NCBI GenBank assembly: GCA_963965975.1
Contig: OZ014413.1
Span: 4,970,001-5,034,000 of the forward strand
Length of the DNA stretch: 64,000 bases
Source: Xestospongia bergquistia
Lineage: Eukaryota; Porifera; Demospongiae; Haplosclerida; Petrosiidae
Reading direction: 5' to 3'
How positions within the stretch are numbered: position 1 is the stretch's first letter; every line of letters starts with the position of its first letter. A program made the position numbers and the translations under genes. Shown here one piece after another: positions 34,680 through 47,659 of the stretch. The notes below the pieces were generated by a model. The model was not told the origin of the DNA. It ran no database searches and saw nothing but the letters and a program-made list of their open reading frames with translations.

Positions 34680-36458
34680 ATGCCGACAAAGGGTGGTATA
34701 AAAGTCCAGCTGGACGAGGCTCGTGCCTTAGTAGAGTCTCTAAAGCAGGAATTGAGTCGAATCACGAAGGAGAAAGATGAGCTAGATGTGAAACTGGAGG
34801 AGGTAACTGACAAACTGGGGTTGACAGAGGAACAAGTCAAGGAGTTATGCGCAACAGCCGAGGCCTGGGAGAGCGCCACGAAGGATGTCGGAGAATTCGA
34901 GGATCAGCTAGCGGAGGCTTGTTGGCAGCTAGAGGAGTCAGAGAGAACCTCTGAGCTCATGGTTATGAGGGTAGGGGAGGATACAAGAGAGAGGATGCTC
35001 TGCACATATGAGCGGGAGCTAGAGTCATGGGACTCTCTCATTCAATTGTTGAAGGAGAAGGTGGGATGTCTACAACAGCAGCTAGAGAGAAACCCAGCCA
35101 CGTCAAGTTCAGAAGACCTGACAAGAGAGGCGCAAGACAATGACCATGTGATAGTTCACCCGGTGTTTGATGTTCCTCATGACACTCAGCATCAACCGAC
35201 AACAATAAAGCTGAATGAGACATTGACCAAGTTCAGCAGTGAAGACAATGAAGATGAAGGAGCGTTTCCGAGATGGCTGCGTAAGCTAGAGAGAGTGACT
35301 GGGTTGTACAAGTGGAGTGATGGGGAGAAGTTAGTACAATTTGAGTTGTTGTTGACAGGGAGAGCTGTAAAGCTGCACGAGTTGTTATCAGCTGTTGATC
35401 ATGAATCTTTCAAGAGTGCTACGGAGGCACTACAGAAGCGTCTGACGTCGACTGGTAGGGAAGCCCTCAGATCAGCACAGCTCATGATGAGGAGACAGCA
35501 GACTAATGAGTCTGTTAATGAGTTCACGCAGGACTTCTAGAGGTTGTTCGAGCAGAGCTACTGTCGGAGACAAGAAATGGATGAGAGTTCTTGCACCATT
35601 TTGAAGCGAGACTTGTTTATTCAAGATCTACTGCTAAAGTGGCAAGAGAAGGCTCTGCCTTCAGCAGAGACCTTTGCTGATGCACTTTACCAAGCGAGGA
35701 CCATGGAGGAGCAGTCAAAGCAGTTGTCAAAGATGCACACATCAGGAGGCAGTCAGCGTGAATCACCCCACTCCATTAAGAAGCCACAAGAGCAGATTTC
35801 AACTAGACAGAGACAGCATCAATGCCCTAAGGAGACAAATAAGAAGTGTCATCGTTGTGGCAGCACCAAGCACTTCATTAGGGATTGTCCAATGAAGAGA
35901 GCACAGACAGAGACCCTGGGACGGAAGGAGCAGCACACTAGCAATACTAATACTGGCCAGACTCAGCAGAGCGAAGACAAGACGTGTGAAGACCTTCATC
36001 AGCTGTGGGTGGAAGCAGAGTTCTCAAGGATGAAGAGAGCATTCCAGGTGGATAATGTCACTGGGTCTGTTGGACCACTCTACTATTGTGAGGTGGAGAT
36101 AGCAGAACAGCCAGTGGAAGCACTCATCGACTCTGGCTCATCAGCTACAGTTATGACGTTTAGTCTACTCCAGAGGATTGCAAGGGATGCTCAGTTGTCA
36201 GTTGATGTATTGGAGAAGCCAGATGTCATACTGAGAGATTACAACCAACACCCTCTTAAAATTGGAGCTTTTGCTAAGTTTGAAGTAATGTATAAGGGAA
36301 AGAGAGTGCTGGCTCCTATCTATATTAATGTTGACTCTGAGAACAGACCCACTGAATCATGTATACTTGGTACTAACCTTCTATTTTCTTTAGGTATTTT
36401 GTCTATTTCTGAAGATGTGAAGATTAGAGGAGGAAATAAGGAGGCGGTGCTTGCATGA
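34680..36458 (+). pseudogene. Gypsy gag-protease, interrupted, copy 2
   Basis: Duplicate of 26,606-28,384 with the same TAG (35,538-35,540) and TGA (36,456-36,458). One substitution (35,776) changes a Thr codon to Ile just before the nucleocapsid region. Confidence 0.85.
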
Positions 36459-39400
36459 CCCAGAGAGGCTACGACATCATCTGTCAAACTCGTGAAGAGT
36501 AAGCAATTCCCAGCAAGGAGTGGAGTTGTTCAGCAGTTGACTGTGGATGCAACGGTGGAGCCTGGAGGATCATTCTATTTTCGACCATGCATGTCAAACT
36601 TGTTTCTGATTGAAAAAGCAGTCGTTGATGTTGAAGGGGGAGAATTGAAGTTGCCAGTGTTAAATTTGTCAGATGAAGCTGTGGAGTTGGGAGATGAGCA
36701 GGAACTGGGCTATGTGACTAGGACAAGGACAGATGGTGGAGGTGATCTGCATGTAGACATAGATGAGACTGAGGAGGAAGGAACTCTTACTATGGTAACC
36801 AGTGAAGAGTGCACCCCACTGACGGCTGAGGAGAGACGAGAGAAATTATGATGTATGTTAGATAAGGATGGAGTGGCAGTACCACAGATGGTCTTGGAGT
36901 GTGCCTTGAAGTACCACAGAGAACTCTCATTGGAAGAGATGGAGAAAGGATCAGTTAAGGGAGTAGAACATACAATTGATACAGGAGATAGCAAACCCAT
37001 CAAAGAAGCAGCACATCGGGTACCCTTCGCACTATGGGAGAAGATTTCAGAGATGGTAAAGGAAATGTTGAAGGGTTGAATTATCAGTGAATCATCGAGT
37101 CCTTGGGCTAGCCCTGTAGTCATAGTTCGTAAGAAGGATGGTAGTCCAGGTTTCTGTGTAGATTACAGACGACTGAACGTCATTACCAAAAAGGATGTAT
37201 TTCTTCTCCCACGTATTTACAACTTGCTTGATCAACTTCAAGGGAAGTGTGTTTTCTCCATGTTTGACGCTCAAAGAGGATACTGGCAGATCCCTGTCAG
37301 TGCAGAGTCGAAGCAGATGATAGCATTTATTACTCTTGAAGGCCTGTTCGAGTTTGGTGTCATGCCCTTTGGCCTCTGCAATGCCCCTGCCACCTTCTAG
37401 AGGTTGATGCAAAAGATAATGTCTGGATTGGGTAGTTTTTGTAATGTTTACATTCATGATATTTTGAATTTTTCTAGGAACTTGATAAGCACCGCTTGCA
37501 TCTACAGGAAGTATTTGGATGGCTGGAGAGGTACAGTCTGAAGCTACACCCCCAGAAATGTCAGCTGGCACTGCCGGAAGTTGAGTATCTGGGACATATA
37601 GTCTCAGCTGAGGGGATCCGTCCAAATTCAATAAAAATAGATGCCATGAGGAAGTTCCCTATGCCAACTTGTGCGAAGGCAGTCAGAGAGTTTTTTGGAC
37701 TTTGTAGCTACTACAGAAAGTCTGTCCCAGGTTTTGCTGCGATAGCTTCCCCATTTCATCAGCTATTATGTAAGAATGTACCATTTGAATGGACTGAAAC
37801 TGGTCAAGAAGCATTTCAGCGACTGAAGGAGCTCTCAACCTTACCCCCTGTACTAGCCTACCCTAACTTTAGCAAGTCATTCATACTTCATACTGACGCC
37901 TGTGGAGAAGGAGCAGTACTGGAGCAGATGCAAGACAATGGTGCTTCCCATCCCATTGTGTATGCCAGTCGGACGGTGTCGACCCATGAGAAGAAGTATG
38001 GAATCACTGAGCTTGAGGCTTTAAGTGTGGTCTGGGCACTGAGACATTTCTGAGCCTATCTCTGGGGACACAAGACTATTGTTTACACTGATCACTCACC
38101 CGTGAAGTCATTGCTGTATGCCAGACATACTAGTGGTGAACTGGCAAGATGGTCTCAAGTAATGTCTGAGTATGATTTAGAGATACGTTATTGCCCTGGG
38201 AGACAGAATGCAAATGCCGATGCATTGTCTAGATCACCTCTCCCAGCTGAGACCTATATTGATTAATTGGATATTGTTCAGATTGCTACTATTGCAATGG
38301 AAGGAGATGTTGAACTTGCCAAGCAGCAGAGAGAGGACGCAGAGTTGGAGCCTATCATCATGTCTCTTGAGAACAGAAAACAAGAGGATAACTTCGCTCT
38401 GGTTGATAATGTAATGCATCACTGTAGCAACAAGGATAGGAATCCCTTATGACTATGTGTGCTAAAGGTGGACAGGGAGAGGTTGCTAAAGTATGTGCAC
38501 AGTGGTACCTTTGCTGGTCATTCTCACTTAGAGCAGTTTATAATACCCTGAGTAAGCGGTATTGGTGGAATGTATCGGGACAGACAAGCGCACTGTAGAG
38601 GATGTCTCACCTTTGCATCTTATGAAGGAGCTGGGAGAAGAATGAAACCGCCACTCCTGCCCATCCCAGTAGGCGGGCCTTTCCACAGAGTGGGTGTAGA
38701 TATCATGAAATTGCCGTTGACAGTACATGGGAAGAAGTATATCATTGTGTTCGTGGACTACCTCACCAAGTGGGTGAAAGCATTTCCTGCTGAGGATCAG
38801 ACCTGTGAGACAATTGCCAATCTACTTGTCAATGAAGTGATATGAAAACACGGAATACAGGAACAAATCCTATCCGATCGTGGAACCAACCTTCTATCGG
38901 GAATGATGAAGGATGTCTATTTGCTAACTGGAATTCAGAAAATAAACACTACAGCCAGTCACCCCCAGACAGACGGATTGTAGAGAACATGAACAAGACT
39001 ATCAGGGCTATGATTGCTAAGTACAGTTCGCAATATGGAGATAATTCAGATGAGTGTTTGCCCAGGCTGTTATTTGCTTATCGTACTAAGTGTCATGAAA
39101 GCACAAAGGAGTCACCATTTTTCTTGTTGTATGGGAGAGATGCCAGATTGCCAGGAGAGGAGGCATTGTCCACTACGAGAAGCCACTACATGGTGGATCT
39201 GGATGATTATAAGACTGAGCTGATGGCTAGTTTGACTGAAGCGTGGGAGATGGCAGGGACATGTATTAGTAAAGCTCAAAGAGCACAGAAGAAGCAGCGG
39301 GACAAAAGTGCTCGAGTCAAACCCATTCGACCCGGGGACAGAGTAATGGTGTATATGCCTAACGAAGCCACCGGGAAAATGAAAAACTAGCTCACCCGCA

Positions 39401-39566
39401 CTTTGGACCATATCGTGTGCTAGAGACACATGCCAATGGAGTAACTGTTAGACCTGTGGACAAACCCAAGGACGCTCCCATCCGAGTTAACCTAGATTGT
39501 GTCACTCTCTGCCCAACAGAGCTGCCAGATACAAGTTGGTTGGGAAAACGCCATTCTCGTAAGTGA
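36459..39566 (+). pseudogene. Gypsy pol, interrupted, copy 2
   Basis: Duplicate of 28,385-31,492 with the same disabling stops and frameshifts and the same YIHD box in RT. Confidence 0.85.
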
Positions 39567-39766
39567 ATTGACACATCCGCATGTAACTATATGCATTTGT
39601 TATTATTTACATGTACATAATGTATTCTAGTATTATCACTTCTCTTTGTGTGTGTTCTGTTTATTGGTTAGTGAGTTATGTGCTTTATGATTTGATTATT
39701 TGTTTGTTTGTGTATTGTTTTTTGTTTTCCGAGCCGTGGTCGGCTCTTTATTTGTGAGGGGGGAAT

Positions 39767-39978
39767 TGTAATAACCTCATTCGTATTCATATGTGTGATT
39801 ATTATTATTAATGCATTGGAGAGGTGGGGCCAGAGAGCCTAGCCTTGTGTGGAGTAAAAAAATATATATTTCACTTGAACCACGTTTGCCATAAAAAGAG
39901 ATCCTTCTACCCTCCACATTGCATTTCGAAGTCAGGATACTGGCCAAATATCAAGTGGAGGCTATCAGCTCCGTTACA
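39767..39978 (+). repeat. 3' LTR of plus-strand Gypsy, copy 2
   Basis: Identical to the 3' LTR of copy 1 as far as I compared. Confidence 0.85.
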
Positions 39979-40764
39979 TATATACTGTCTTAAGAATTGC
40001 AGCAGAAAGTGGTCTGCAATATTTTGGTTCCATACAAATTATATATTGCATATAAACCTAATCTTCTGTACATTATGTGAACTTTAGTATTTGCTTAAAA
40101 AACCTTTGCTTTCTTTCTGTTATTAATGATGTCATGGACCACATTGTTAACAATGATTGTGTTGGAATAAATAGGGCAACAAAGATAAATATAATGCGTT
40201 TATTTTTAAGTGATACACTGGTAATAATAGGAAAATTATAATTATAGCTCTAAAGACTATTATTGATGGTGCCAAAGTCTTGTTATTGACTGAACACTGC
40301 CATAAATGGCTACAAAGACACAAATAACAAGATAATAAATAGTGCAATTGGTTTAATATACTCAAAGAATAGCTGTGTCAGTAGGAAAAGTAAATTCTCT
40401 TAGTTTGCCCAGGTCAATGATTAATGTCAAACCAAACAACATTTATACATGTCAAAGAACACTTCAGACTTTATGTTTGTCATGACAACCCATACTAAAG
40501 ATCAACAGACAAAAACAAACAAATATATACAATACAACAAACAATAAAAATACATCAAAGGAGTTCACAGCAACAGCCAATGAGTTAGCAGGAATAGAGT
40601 CCTTCACAGATCACATTTGGTTGAAGTGAGCAAGGTTGTTTGATCTTCTAACTGGAGATCTCATTAAAATTAACAATGATAAGGTGTCAATGGTATCCAG
40701 AGGTAGCCATGCCTATGCGTATGTAGCTATATATATATATGTCTGTATCTATCTATCTATCTTG

Positions 40765-40807
<43 letters not shown>

Positions 40808-41188
40808 GCCAGAATGAAGTAACTCAGAATATGTAAAAAAGGTGCTTGTTTAAAGAAAGCCTGTTACCAACAAGGTTGTAAAAAGGTATTAACAAAAGCA
40901 AGTAAAAAACACCTATATTATACAACTTTAATTTTTTATTTATTTGAAAGTAGTGCCAGCAGAAAGTCTACCTTATTTATGTATAAGGTTGGGGATGGGG
41001 ACAATTTTAATACACAACAAAGAACAATTTCCTGTCAGACTAATAGGCACTGGCTTTTTGAAAGCGTAGTGATAGGGATATAACGAGTATCGAGATTACA
41101 ACTTCCGATAACACGCAATAGCGAGTTATTGATTACAGTAATTTCGTCGAGGTAGCTCTTTCTTTATTGTTCGTCAAGCCGATACTTG
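39979..41188. other. Flank copy 2, likely upstream region of the transporter
   Basis: Repeats 31,905-33,112, including the TA microsatellite (about 40,767-40,802). No gene lies in it. The final stretch, 41,065-41,188, is the probable promoter/5' UTR of the transporter starting at 41,260. Confidence 0.5.
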
Positions 41189-41259
41189 GAAATATAGTTT
41201 TGCAGATTCCTAAATACCAGTAACTTTTATTTTTTGGTCTCAAAATCAAATTACGTAAG

Positions 41260-42853
41260 ATGAGCTACAAAAGTACTTGCATTCGTTCTAAAGGAGCTCT
41301 TGTGGTATTGGCAACAAGCATCTTGCTGACAATCACTTCAATAATAACAGGAGGTCTTTCAACAAAATTTGTAGATAACTATTCATATGTAATTTTTGCT
41401 GCAATTGGACTCCACTATCTCTTTTATCCTCTTCTTGGATTGTTAGGTGAGAAATGGATGAGATATAAGGTTATCAAAGTTGGAATAATATTAATATTTG
41501 TTGGATATTTTATGGACTTGGTTGCAATAATGACTTTGTACTTTGAACATCTCAATAATGATAGCATTGCAGCAGCCAGTATATGTTTAGTTCTAAGTTT
41601 TCCATACTTTTTTGGTTACGGTCTATATGAAGCTAATTTTATCCAATTTGGTACTGAACAACTTCAGTTTGCACCATCTCAAGAGTTAAGTAGTTTTGTG
41701 TATTGGGTTTTATACATTCATTATTTTCACTTACTATAGTATTGCTGATGGCATCAATAATAAATAGTTTGGCGTATAAAAACACTATCTATTTCACTTT
41801 CACTGGTATATTTGGTTTTGGTATGATTATTGTCTTAATTGGAGTCTTGTCTTTTTTTGCTTCAAACATCACTTGATTATTGAACAAGCTCAACACAACA
41901 ATCCTGTCAAACTTATCTGGAGAGTAATGAGGTATGCTTGGAAACACAAACAGCCAGTTAGACGTAGTGCTTTCACTTATGGAGAGCCTCCTCCATCCAG
42001 ACTAGATCTAGGTAAAAATAGATATAGCGGACCATTTACTACTGTACAAGTAGAGGATGTCAAAAGCTTTTTATACATACTTAGTATTGTTTTGGGGATG
42101 TTTGGATATGGCCTTTTTGACACTGAAACAAAAATCTCTGATCAATATTTAATTTTTATGAAAAGTGATGGTTTGAACAGTTTTATGGAAAATCTGTTAC
42201 TGACATATCCACTTACAGTTCCTTATCTTGTGGTTGTATTTGCTATTCCTTTCTATCAATTTATAATAGTTCCTCTCTTCTCTTGTTGTATTCTTAGTAT
42301 GTTGAAACGTATATGGATTGGACTAGTGGCACTCCTAGTAGAGTCAATAATTACAAGTCTTATTAGCTATTTCATGACTAGAGATATTACAAATGCCTTA
42401 ATTATCGATGATTTGTGTTTGACCTTAACCAACAACATAACTTTTCAAAATAAACTTCAATCAGATGAACTCACACTGCCTTTCTATGTCATGGCTGTGC
42501 CTCAGTTTTTTGCTGGTATTTGTCTTTCACTTGTTCAGTTCACAAGTATTGAGTTTATTCTAGCTCAAGGACCTCGTTCTATGCAAGGATTGTTAATTGG
42601 AATATGGTACATAATCAATAGCATTTATTGTGTACATTTAACTTTGGCAAGCTCTCCATTAGGATGCAATTGGGAATATTATGCTGTTAAGACATGTTTT
42701 GTTTTTATTTCAGTCATTGTTTATACTATTGCTGCCTATAAATACAAATATAGACAACGTAATGAACTATCTGATGTTAATGAGAGAGTTATCATTACAG
42801 AATATACTGAAAGACAACTAGAGCAGGAATATGGATCAACTAAATTATACTAA
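41260..42853 (+). pseudogene. POT/SLC15-like peptide transporter with two frameshifts
   Basis: Three successive frames read as one MFS protein of the proton-coupled oligopeptide transporter (PTR2/SLC15) family, a plasma- or lysosomal-membrane di/tripeptide symporter. The first, from ATG 41,260, has helices 1-4 and the family block YEANFIQFGTEQLQFAPSQE. The second, about 41,705-41,865, has a hydrophobic pair (FGFGMIIVLIGVLSFF). The third, to 42,853, has VKLIWRVMRYAWKHKQPVRR, a central loop, further helices and the typical IEFILAQGPRSMQGLLIG. Frame changes lie near 41,700 (at GGGTTTTATA) and 41,855 (by a T7 run). Both are close to homopolymers, so sequencing error or recent decay are both possible. 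No intron is needed. The final helices and tail are complete. Confidence 0.65.
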
Positions 42854-43605
42854 TTTTTATTTATGACTTTGATAAATTGTACAGTTTATTAATTATGTTA
42901 TGCTATTTAAGATACTGGTTTTGTTAAAATACGAATGCATTATACTGTGGAAGAAAAAGCATATACTTGTTATAAATGTATGTATGCTATTTCATGACTA
43001 TGGATATTACAAATGCCTTAATTATCGATGATTTGTGTTTGACCTTAACCAACAACATAACTTTTCAAAATAAACTTCAATCAGATGAACTCACACTGCC
43101 TTTCTATGTCATGGCTGTGCCTCAGTTTTTTGCTGGTATTTGTCTTTCACTTGTTCAGTTCACAAGTATTGAGTTTATTCTAGCTCAAGGTCCTCGTTCT
43201 ATGCAAGGATTGTTAATTGGAATATGGTACATAATCAATAGCATTTATTGTGTACATTTAACTTTGGCAAGCTCTCCATTAGGATGCAATTGGGAATATT
43301 ATGCTGTTAAGACATGTTTTGTTTTTATTTCAGTCATTGTTTATACTATTGCTGCCTATAAATACAAATATAGACAACGTAATGAACTATCTGATGTTAA
43401 TGAGAGAGTTATCATTACAGAATATACTGAAAGACAACTAAAGCAGGAATATGGATCAACTAAATTATACTAATTTTTATTTATGACTTTGATAAATTGG
43501 ACAGTTTATTAATTATGTTATGCTATTTAAGATACTGGTTTTGTTAAAATACGAATGCATTATACTGTGGAAGAAAAAGCATATACTTGTTATAAATGTA
43601 TGTAT
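42366..43605. repeat. 620-bp tandem duplication of the transporter 3' end
   Basis: The segment 42,366-42,985 (last third of the coding region plus 3' UTR) is repeated at 42,986-43,605, offset 620 bp, with only a handful of substitutions. Confidence 0.9.
42985..43473 (+). pseudogene. Partial duplicate of the POT-like transporter C-terminus
   Basis: Open frame matching the last ~160 residues of the transporter, from YFMTMDITNALIIDD to EYGSTKLY. It differs at an Arg-to-Met and a Glu-to-Lys change. It has no start region or upstream helices and is probably not translated on its own. Confidence 0.75.
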
Positions 43606-43645
43606 GCATATGTATGTGTATGTATATATACATATATAATTATAA

Positions 43646-43743
<98 letters not shown>

Positions 43744-44570
43744 TGTATTTGCTATCGTGATGTACATGTATTTTCTATAGTAATATTGTTATGGCGATTA
43801 TTACCATGGTAATAGTTGCTATGATAACACACATGTTGCTGCTAAAGTGATTGTTCCTGTGATCACATACATGTATGAGCTATTGCTTTTTTGTATGGAC
43901 TTCATGGTCATGGATTTGGGAAATTCTTGAGTCTGATTGGTATCAAAACTCTGCTTATGAATTCAATATCTAATAGATTTCAAACAAATTTGGATAACCA
44001 TGGCAATAAATAGTTTCCTCCTAAAAATATATATAAAATGGCTACTCTAGCTAATTTTTCACATTTTGGTAGGAAATATAATTTAGCATAACAAATTTGT
44101 TACCATCGACGTAATGGTGTTATGGTAACTGTCACCATAGTAATTATTGCTATGTCATATATAAATGTGTATATAGTCTTTAAAATCTAAAGCAAATTGC
44201 TAATTTACACATGTATATACTACTTGAACAAGTATCAATTGAAATTTACTTATGAAGTTATTTATATAGGTTCTTAAGCTTGTTAAACAAATTTTCAAAA
44301 AGATTATCGACTATATATATAGTCCATGGGACAAATTTAAAAATGCTCAATGGTAAGCAGAGGAATTGTTTCTGCTCAAAAATAATGTTAGAGAGAATCC
44401 AACACTGTGCAGATGTAGTCACTCAAGATCACACCAGTTATTTGAATTTTGCTACAGCTTCTGTTAAAACTGTACTTATTATTAGTTCTGTTTCATGACA
44501 ATTGGTTTCAACCTGGTGATCAATATGGCAGCATTTGTCTTTCTCAGTTCTCCTTATCAGCAATTATCAA
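43606..44570. other. Microsatellite and spacer
   Basis: A long AT run (about 43,650-43,705) is followed by an ATGT run (about 43,706-43,748). Downstream AT-rich spacer shows no supported gene. GGTAATAGTTGCTATGATAA-like words recur loosely near 43,808 and 44,138. Confidence 0.5.
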
Positions 44571-44575
44571 ATATA

Positions 44576-44976
44576 TTAAGAGATTGTTGCATCATCTTCA
44601 GATGATGAACTACCTTTTGTCACTCTAGAAACATCTATTAAACCTATTTTAAAGGAGTTTCCACAACCTTCTCCTGATAAATCTTTATGCTGTGGCTTTC
44701 TTCTCTCATAGTTCGCATCATGTTTAGAGAGAATCTCTAATAGTATCTGCGCTGATTCCAGAGACATTAAACACTAACAAACTGATTGACTTTTTTAACC
44801 AAAAAAATAATCTTTTTCTTTTCTTTAATTACAGATGTAAGAGTAGTTGGAAAGCTAAGAGAACAACACATAAAATCTATTATGATTAAGACAACACAGC
44901 TAGTATTCTGATTTATAGTATTTTCTGGTTCAATATAGATAGTGCCTTGGGAGACTGTTATATTGGTCATGAACAC
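44576..44976 (-). pseudogene. Possible beta-helix family fragment
   Basis: The minus strand from 44,976 reads FMTNITVSQGTIYIEPENTI, then LSFPTTLTS at a GTAATT donor-like site. A downstream frame at 44,767-44,576 gives a charged, Ser-rich tail (SKHDANYERRKPQHKDLSGE). The style resembles the beta-helix membrane family of this window, but the match is short. It could be chance open frame. Confidence 0.25.
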
Positions 44977-45364
44977 AGCCTAATCAAAAGAAACCTGGTT
45001 TGGTATTTGATTTTAAATTGGACTATGTATCTTCAGGCCTCAATTGTGGTCATAAGTGGTGTGGGCAGGTTATACATGGACTTAAGGTAATTTAATGTCC
45101 AAGATAGGAATGTTGATAAATCCTGTAGTATTTTCTATGCCATTTCAGTCAACACACTGAGGATCTCGTAATGGTCTTTTAACATTGATTTTGTGATCAT
45201 TCGTTAGTCCAACATTCAATAAGTCAAGAGGATTGCTAGATATCTACATTTAGCTGAATATATAGTAGGGAGGCTGAGGGAATTGACAAAGGAGATAGCT
45301 ACTGAACTATGAATTCATCATTCTACATTGACACTAGCTGTGGTATTTAGGAAATAAATGACAA

Positions 45365-45506
45365 TTTTTTTATGTTTGTATTTGTGATGGTTATTTACTT
45401 ACACTAATCCAATGATTATAACAATAATGACAAATGTTGTAACATCAATGGAAATTATACATTGTTTTTCCAACACCAAAGAGAGAGAGAGAGAGGGAGG
45501 AAGGAG

Positions 45507-45537
<31 letters not shown>

Positions 45538-45664
45538 GAGAGAGACACACACACATATACACACACACAGCGAGAAAGAGAGAGGGGGGGGGGGTCAGGA
45601 GAGAGGGAGAGTGGGAGAAAGAGACACACAGACATGCAGAGAAAGAGGGGCGGAGGAAAGGAGG

Positions 45665-45701
<37 letters not shown>

Positions 45702-45805
45702 TGAGACATCCCCACACACATACATGTACACACACACAAAGTGAGAAATTAAAGAGAGAGAGAAAGAGAGAGAGGAAATTAAACAGGGAGGGATCCAGTT
45801 GATTC
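45365..45805. repeat. Inverted-repeat partner A with internal GA/GATA/AC microsatellite
   Basis: Unique flanks on both sides of a purine-rich microsatellite (45,479-45,780) are the reverse complement of 62,165-62,635. The left flank carries GGTTATTTACTTACAC and AACATCAATGGAAATTATAC; the right flank carries GGGAGGGATCCAGTTGATTC. The shared structure suggests a non-autonomous mobile element. Confidence 0.75.
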
Positions 45806-46410
45806 AATATTGCTCCGATGCCTTCGTCTGAGGGATAAGTCTGTAGTATAAATGGTTTAAAGAAATCTGGGTTTCTTAACTACACTGGCTCTGCTATTAG
45901 TATGTTTTTCAGTGTATCAAACAATTGTTGACATGTATCTGTCCATTAGATGCTCTCAGGCAATGTTTTTCTGATCATGATCAAATCCATAAGTGGTTTG
46001 GCAATCATAGCATAATTCGGTATAAAACATATGTACTGTAGCATCCAGACTGTCCAAGCTTAAGGAAAGTTTGTACCTGTCATTTAGTGATATAGGGTTG
46101 CAGAAAATTCTGTACTGCTTTAATCTTGTTATCTTGTCTGGATGTATAACTCCATCTCCAATTATGTGTCCTAAGTAGCTACACTCTCAAAATGACATTT
46201 CTTTAGTTTGACAGTAAAGTTCACCTGCTGTAATCATTGCTGAAGAATCTGATCAAGATGTTCCAGATGTTCTGCATGTCTATGTTTGGCTAGGCATAAG
46301 TAGATCATCCAGATAAGCCTTTTTACTGAATGATCTACATCCTCAGAAAATTTTATCCATTAGTGTTAGTCATTGAATCAAAAGGTAGGCCCAATTTTTT
46401 GCAGGTTAAA
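45800..46410 (-). mobile_element. Gypsy RT/RNase H fossil
   Basis: Minus-strand reading in several frames gives pol fragments: a YLDDLL-like RT box near 46,300, a CSYLGHIIGDGVIHPDK block at about 46,190-46,130, and an RNase H start (SDEGIGAILNQLDP) at 45,830-45,795. It is heavily frameshifted and belongs to a different lineage from the two elements at 23-40 kb. The inverted-repeat element abuts or overlaps its RNase H end. Confidence 0.55.
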
Positions 46411-47658
46411 GAAATTTATCTTGACAGCACCAAAAGTTAACAGTGACATGTATACATACTTTGTTGGATATTTGTCACGCATCTTTTTTGTTAATACTTT
46501 GATGCTTATCTTATTTCATGCACATCAGAATTATCATTAGTAATTAATACACTACATTTAAATTTAAGACATTTTCAAATTATCATATTTACTTATCTTC
46601 TTTGTTTGTTTGTCTTGATAAAATTTGGACAAACAATAACAAAGTTACTTTATAAAATTCCAACATTAAATTGAATGTTATGGTAATCATAACAGTGTAT
46701 ATTGTAACAATATGCTAACATAAATTATCAACCATTTCAATGCTCCTCCCCATCAAATCTGGGAGTAAACAAATTAGGAGAGGATACCTATGGCATGTCA
46801 TTTAAAATTGTTCTGTAAATATAACTCATTTGAGGGTATACTTAGTATAAAAATTAGGTTTAGGAATGTTTAGGCCTAGGGGTGATCGCATAATAATAAT
46901 AATATTCATCCTCAGAATATTTAGAATATTTTCAAGTCTAATGGACAGTATCATTACTTGGTCCTTTCAATAGTATTGAAATAATATGTTTAAGTAATAT
47001 CCATTTATATTTTGGAATAAATTATTAAAAATAAATATTTCGATTAATTCAAATGTGACATTTATATCTGTTCAAAAAGACACCATACTTTGTTAATACT
47101 CAACTGTATTCCTACTCAAGTTGCAAACACATCTGGTACCACTGGATAGGCTGTAGGTCAATATTACAAGCCAGGCATCACACAAGAGCTAGCCATGCCT
47201 GAAGTTATGATATAATTTAAGAAGCATCCTATGTGTAAGAGAGAGAGAGGGGGGGGGGGATCAAATTAATAGTAATGAAGCTTTAAGGGTAGCTATACTA
47301 CATATGAAGATATATCACTAATATTTTATAATGAAATTCTTTTCCTCCCAAATTAGAAATTATGGCCTACAACGGATGTGTGATCAATACACCAAAGCTT
47401 TACAAGTCAATACTTGATGTACATGCTAATGTATCAATGTTAGAGAGGAGTGGAAATCTTCTTGTACCTTGATTTGTCTTGTATACAAATGAATATTATT
47501 ATGGTGTTAACATGCAGTTAGTTTAAAACTGTCACAATTATATTACATTTAAGTTTAGCACAAAACTATATAAGCCATAACCTTTGTCTTTGAAATCAAA
47601 ACTGAATACTATATACTAGATTATGCATGAGTCAGGAATGACACACCCCTTTTTTATT
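46411..47658. other. Intergenic, nothing recognised
   Basis: AT-rich with a GA/G tract at 47,239-47,260. No coding frame or repeat is supported. Confidence 0.5.
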
Positions 47659-47659
47659 G

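Larger units (their letters stand above)
34413..39978 (+). mobile_element. Plus-strand Ty3/Gypsy LTR retrotransposon, copy 2
   Basis: Same element as at 26,339-31,904, shifted 8,074 bp, with the same stops, frameshifts and target-site sequence. LTRs are at 34,413-34,616 and 39,767-39,978. It arose by duplication of the chromosome segment, not by a second transposition. Confidence 0.9.
33113..41188. repeat. 8.07-kb tandem duplication, copy 2
   Basis: Head-to-tail copy of 25,039-33,112. Its left end cuts into the minus-strand gag at 33,113. Its right end continues at 41,189 into unique sequence leading to the transporter gene. Confidence 0.9.

Noticed and set aside
43555..43812. 85-codon frame rich in Tyr-Ile
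   Set aside because: It is the AT and ATGT microsatellite read as protein.
45399..45807. Ser/Leu-rich and Arg/Glu-rich open frames
   Set aside because: They are translations of a GA/GATA/AC microsatellite; the same applies at 62,217-62,414.
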